The notes under the pieces: model-generated | The model's database searches: none | The model's input: only the letters and a program-made list of their open reading frames with translations | Told to the model about the DNA's origin: nothing | Made by a program: the position numbers and the translations under genes | Source: Candidatus Neomarinimicrobiota bacterium | GTDB lineage: Bacteria; Fidelibacterota; Marinisomatia; Marinisomatales; TCS55 | Assembly (NCBI GenBank): GCA_018647265.1 | Contig: JABGTK010000115.1 | Span: 1 to 38,237, forward strand | DNA length: 38,237 nucleotides | Reading direction: 5' to 3' | In this document: positions 35,201 to 38,237 of the stretch, piece after piece | Layout: each line of letters starts with the position of its first letter | How positions within the stretch are numbered: the first letter of the stretch is position 1

Positions 35201-36298
35201 TTAATCCTTATTATTTCGTGTCAGTTTATCTTCGATGGCATCAACCAATCGATAAGAAGCCTTCCCGTCAACTTTATATAGATATTCCTCTTGGGCACTT
35301 AACCGTTCATCAACCAAATCATTAGGATATTCAAGACCATGATAAACAAGGGCCGGTAAATCTTCAGGTTTATCCATTCGAATTGTAAAATCAATTCCTT
35401 CCATCCGACTGAGGTCCATTTTTTTCAAAAAACGATTTTTCAAAATTCTATGTTTCAACCTTAGGGTATGGCACTCGGCCATAATGATGGGACGGTTTAA
35501 ATAAAGATATTCAAACATAGTGGATGAAATATCCGACACCATTAGATCAGCCATTTTGTAGTACGGAATGATGTTATAATCCTCTGCTGGCGCTAAATAG
35601 ATGTTGGCATACTTTTGGGCTAATTTCTGCATTTCTTTACTCTGATAGAGATATCGATCCTGATACCAACTGAAATTATGCAACTTAATAATAATATTGG
35701 TTTCGAAGCTAACTTGCCCCAATACAGGCGCTAATTGATCCAAAGACGATGGGTAAAAACTGGGTGCATAAAGGACTGTTTTGTTGATTGGATCTAACCC
35801 GAATTTTTCAAGTTCAAATTCATTAGAATCTTCCTTTAGAACGAGCGGATCGCATTTACTAAATCCAGTGAGAGTCAAATTATTATGTCCATGGGATTTC
35901 AATTCTTTCATTCGTGGTTCTGATTCCACCGAACGGAGATCAATCCTTTTATCTATATCATTATAGTAGGACTGCTTCAACCCAATACCATGATAAACCA
36001 TGACGGCCAAAGTTTCTGGATGAACAATGGGATTGAGCTGACCCACATTACCCACCACAACTACATCATATTTTGCCTTTTTCAATTTATCTAATCGGTC
36101 ATTCTCATCGGCCCCGACTTCGGTTTCAATATCTAGTTTTTGGCAAGCTTTGTAAAATATATCCTTCTCTTTCCAATCCATCATGGTCGGGATTGAGGCC
36201 GCTATTTCATATCCGCCCCGGCGGCGCATTTCATCTATGATTGGAAGAAAATTGGGTAAATAATAAAGATGATGATTTTCGAAAAGTACTTTTGTCAT
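35201..36298 (-). CDS. CDP-glycerol glycerophosphotransferase-like protein (PF04464), copy 3
   Basis: A 365-residue protein with VYHGIGLKQSYY at about 100-111, VLYAPSFYPSSLD, NIIIKLHNFSWY and ADLMVSDISSTMFEYLYLNR followed by PII. HGIGLKQ is nearer than the other two copies to the classical HGxxLK motif of TagB/TagF. Together with copies 1 and 2 this gives three separate polymer or priming activities in one locus, a normal number for teichoic-type assembly but unusual in a presumed diderm. It lies between copy 2 and the GT4 gene with short gaps. Confidence 0.78.
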   Translation of the reverse strand: MTKVLFENHHLYYLPNFLPIIDEMRRRGGYEIAASIPTMMDWKEKDIFYKACQKLDIETEVGADENDRLDKLKKAKYDVVVVGNVGQLNPIVHPETLAVMVYHGIGLKQSYYNDIDKRIDLRSVESEPRMKELKSHGHNNLTLTGFSKCDPLVLKEDSNEFELEKFGLDPINKTVLYAPSFYPSSLDQLAPVLGQVSFETNIIIKLHNFSWYQDRYLYQSKEMQKLAQKYANIYLAPAEDYNIIPYYKMADLMVSDISSTMFEYLYLNRPIIMAECHTLRLKHRILKNRFLKKMDLSRMEGIDFTIRMDKPEDLPALVYHGLEYPNDLVDERLSAQEEYLYKVDGKASYRLVDAIEDKLTRNNKD

Positions 36299-36310
36299 TT
36301 AGGACAATTA

Positions 36311-37423
36311 CTAACGGTGTGAAATATTCATATGGGTATAAAAATATGATTCTAGTTGGTCTAACATACCATCAAATGTGAACTGGTTAGAGATTTGCTG
36401 TTTCGCTTCTATACCCCAATTTTTTATTTCTTCACTGCCGTGATTGTCCATACCAAAACGGATCGCTTTTGAAATCTCATCCACTGTTAATTCATCCATG
36501 ATATAACCCGTTTTTCGGTGGTTTATCAATTCAGGCACACCATTTACATTGGAGGCAAAAACGGGCTTTCCCAAGGCCATACTTTCCATGGCAACATTCG
36601 GCATACCTTCATGGCGAGAGGGCATAATGACAAAATCAGCAGCTTGAATAACTCTAGATAATTCATGTTGAAACCCGATTAACTTTACTGTTCCGACTAA
36701 CCCCTTTTTTGTAATTAGGTTCTCCAGAGTTTTTCGCTCCTTTCCCGTACCGGCGATAAGAACGGAAAATGGCTTTAATGAATCCTTCACATCACTGATT
36801 GCATTTATTAAGAGATCAAATCCCTTTTGAATGGTTAATCGGCCTGCCGCCACAAAAACCACATGGTTTTTTGGAATATTCCAAATGTCATGAATATTTT
36901 GCGGTTCAATGGCCCCGTTCATTTTCAGTCCATTATAAATCACTTTGGTCTTGTTCCCATCCATCCATGAGAATTGATTATATACATCACGAATTGAATT
37001 TGTATTGGTGATAATCCCGTCCACCAATCCGGCCGTTTTTTTATGTTTCCATATGTCTCTGAAAAGCTGGATTCCATTTCGAGCGATAATTACCGGCACT
37101 TTTGCTTTTCGGGCAGCGATCCCGGCTACACGGATATCTTTCTTTAAATTCAAAACAATGACATCTACTTTTTCTCGTCTGAGAATACGTTTTGTATACC
37201 AAATTTTGAATGGATTATAATCTTCCAAAAAGTTCAATGGAATAATTGCCAATCCATGATTGCGTGCGTTTGAAAGAAAAATTGAATTGCTCTTTCCAGA
37301 AACCATCACGCGGTGGCCTCTTTCGCTCAATCCTTTGGCTGCCGTCACCATCCATTTTTCGCCACCGCCCCATTTATGAGAAGAGATAGAATTACTAAAA
37401 AATATATTTAATTTTTTTCCCAT
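36311..37423 (-). CDS. GT4 family glycosyltransferase
   Basis: A 370-residue GT-B enzyme beginning MGKKLNIFFSNSISSHKWGG. The C-terminal donor domain has FVAAGRLTIQKGFDLLINAI, then IGFQHELSRVIQAADFVIMP and the EX7E-type SRHEGMPNVAMESMALGKP. It probably adds a sugar to a lipid-linked glycan. A longer frame upstream begins inside the ABC exporter gene. The ATG at 37423 is preferred because it follows the exporter stop by 10 nt, has AAGG upstream and matches the family N-terminus. Confidence 0.88.
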   Translation of the reverse strand: MGKKLNIFFSNSISSHKWGGGEKWMVTAAKGLSERGHRVMVSGKSNSIFLSNARNHGLAIIPLNFLEDYNPFKIWYTKRILRREKVDVIVLNLKKDIRVAGIAARKAKVPVIIARNGIQLFRDIWKHKKTAGLVDGIITNTNSIRDVYNQFSWMDGNKTKVIYNGLKMNGAIEPQNIHDIWNIPKNHVVFVAAGRLTIQKGFDLLINAISDVKDSLKPFSVLIAGTGKERKTLENLITKKGLVGTVKLIGFQHELSRVIQAADFVIMPSRHEGMPNVAMESMALGKPVFASNVNGVPELINHRKTGYIMDELTVDEISKAIRFGMDNHGSEEIKNWGIEAKQQISNQFTFDGMLDQLESYFYTHMNISHR

Positions 37424-37433
37424 TGCATTGGCC

Positions 37434-38237
37434 TTAGTCGAATTGAATATCATAAAGGCGACGATACAATCCGCCATTCTTGTAAAGCTCACTATGGGTA
37501 CCAGTTTCCACCACTCGGCCTTTATCAATCACAATAATTTTATCAGCATTTTGCACCGTAGATAGTCTATGGGCTATGACCAATGCGGTACGGTCTTTCA
37601 TAAGCTCCTCAATTGCATTCTGGACCATCTTTTCTGATTCTGTATCCAATGCGGAAGTGGCCTCATCTAAGATTAAAATCGGAGGATTTTTAAGCAAAGC
37701 CCTTGCGATAGCCAACCGCTGTTTCTGTCCACCGGATAAATTCACACCTCGTTCACCGATCAATGTTTCAAATCCTTTAGGTGTTTGTTCGATAAATTCT
37801 AAGGCATTGGCGGCAGTTGCAGCCTTTCGGATGGCATCTTCACTAACATTTGGTTGGGCATATGCGATATTATTTCGGATGGAATCGTTAAATAAAATTA
37901 CCTCTTGGGTTACAATTCCCATATTCCCGCGGATGGAGGCTAAAGCTGCATCTCTCAAATCATGGCCATCAATCCGAATGGCACCCTTAGATACATCATA
38001 AAAGCGAGGAATCAGATCAGCGATAGTGGATTTCCCAGAACCACTGGGTCCCACCATAGCAACAACCTCACCTTTGTTAATGGTAAAACTCACTTCATCC
38101 AATACACGATCATCGCCATCGTTGTATTCAAAATGGACACTGTCAAATTCAATCGATTTCTGGAAATTGCCCAAATCGACTGCATCTGGCTTTTCTACTA
38201 TTTCCGGTGGAGTATCTAATAACTCAAATATCCGCTC
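37434..38237 (-). CDS. MsbA-like lipid/glycan ABC exporter, C-terminal part (runs off the window)
   Basis: The last 268 codons of an ABC exporter. ERIFELLDTPPE at the window edge is the usual linker after the last membrane helix, which itself is outside. The nucleotide-binding domain has Walker A GPSGSGKST and a Q-loop in GIVTQEVILF. The signature LSGGQKQRLAIARALL, Walker B ILILDEATSALD and the H-loop IAHRLST follow. These fit the MsbA/lipid flippase group. Its position just before glycosyltransferases suggests it flips the lipid-linked product of this locus. Confidence 0.88.
   Translation of the reverse strand, partial: ERIFELLDTPPEIVEKPDAVDLGNFQKSIEFDSVHFEYNDGDDRVLDEVSFTINKGEVVAMVGPSGSGKSTIADLIPRFYDVSKGAIRIDGHDLRDAALASIRGNMGIVTQEVILFNDSIRNNIAYAQPNVSEDAIRKAATAANALEFIEQTPKGFETLIGERGVNLSGGQKQRLAIARALLKNPPILILDEATSALDTESEKMVQNAIEELMKDRTALVIAHRLSTVQNADKIIVIDKGRVVETGTHSELYKNGGLYRRLYDIQFD

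Noticed and set aside
37424-37528. Longer N-terminus for the GT4 glycosyltransferase
   Set aside because: It would read 35 codons inside the ABC exporter gene in another frame; the ATG at 37423 has better spacing and family fit.
1-38237. CRISPR array, tRNA/rRNA genes, insertion sequences, prophage
   Set aside because: By eye no regular spaced repeats, cloverleaf genes, transposase or integrase-like proteins, or terminal inverted repeats were found. A tRNAscan or repeat search was not possible here.

Overview
The window is a gene-dense bacterial chromosome segment in which every supported gene, about 40 in all, is read from the minus strand, with many 1-14 nt overlaps. No tRNA, rRNA, insertion sequence, CRISPR array or phage gene was seen. 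Several traits point to the FCB superphylum (Bacteroidota and relatives): moderate AT-richness, a mitochondrial-type citrate synthase, a single-chain E1 alpha-beta 2-oxoacid dehydrogenase, a Bacteroidota-like KARI, and one candidate promoter of the TTG / TAnnTTTG kind. A marine Marinimicrobia (SAR406)-like genome is my best guess, but it is an inference and not proven.

Layout in transcription order, from high to low coordinates. (1) 38237-32990: surface-glycan genes, namely the end of an MsbA-like ABC exporter, a GT4 glycosyltransferase, two CDP-glycerol glycerophosphotransferase-like (PF04464) proteins and a GT9 heptosyltransferase-like protein. (2) 32880-28299: a set for activated inositol and related alcohols, namely inositol-3-phosphate synthase, an inositol-1-phosphate cytidylyltransferase-like enzyme, a third PF04464 transferase, a LicC-like nucleotidyltransferase and a SerB-like HAD phosphatase. 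Together (1) and (2) suggest a phosphoinositol-containing surface polymer made from CDP-inositol. This is the most novel system in the window. (3) 28226-22553: citrate synthase, a CBS-domain protein, a lipoprotein whose frame has no normal start codon, an unrecognised protein, an MBL-fold hydrolase, a DUF309 protein, a receiver-like protein and endonuclease III. (4) 22517-22067: the collapsed remnant of an acyl-CoA carboxylase carboxyltransferase gene. (5) 22051-10187: a complete branched-chain amino acid operon, ilvD-ilvB-ilvN-ilvC-leuB-leuA-leuC-leuD-cimA. An unannotated 54-codon ORF with a Leu/Ile/Val-rich tail precedes it and looks like an attenuation leader peptide. A likely intrinsic terminator follows it. 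Having both cimA and leuA in one operon gives a threonine-independent isoleucine route. (6) 10165-704: a second long operon that starts with a PTPS/QueD-like enzyme lacking the usual cysteine, a queuosine-precursor transporter and folE. It continues through an ABM-domain protein into lpd, lipB, E1, E2, a methyltransferase, lipA and a diheme cytochrome. This is a branched-chain 2-oxoacid dehydrogenase with its own lipoate-making enzymes. (7) 590-1: the N-terminal part of Lon protease.

Biosynthesis of branched-chain keto acids and the complex that oxidises them are therefore neighbours. The 2-oxoacid dehydrogenase, its lipoate cofactor enzymes and its E3 are co-transcribed. The inositol and glycan genes form one directional block next to an MsbA-type flippase.
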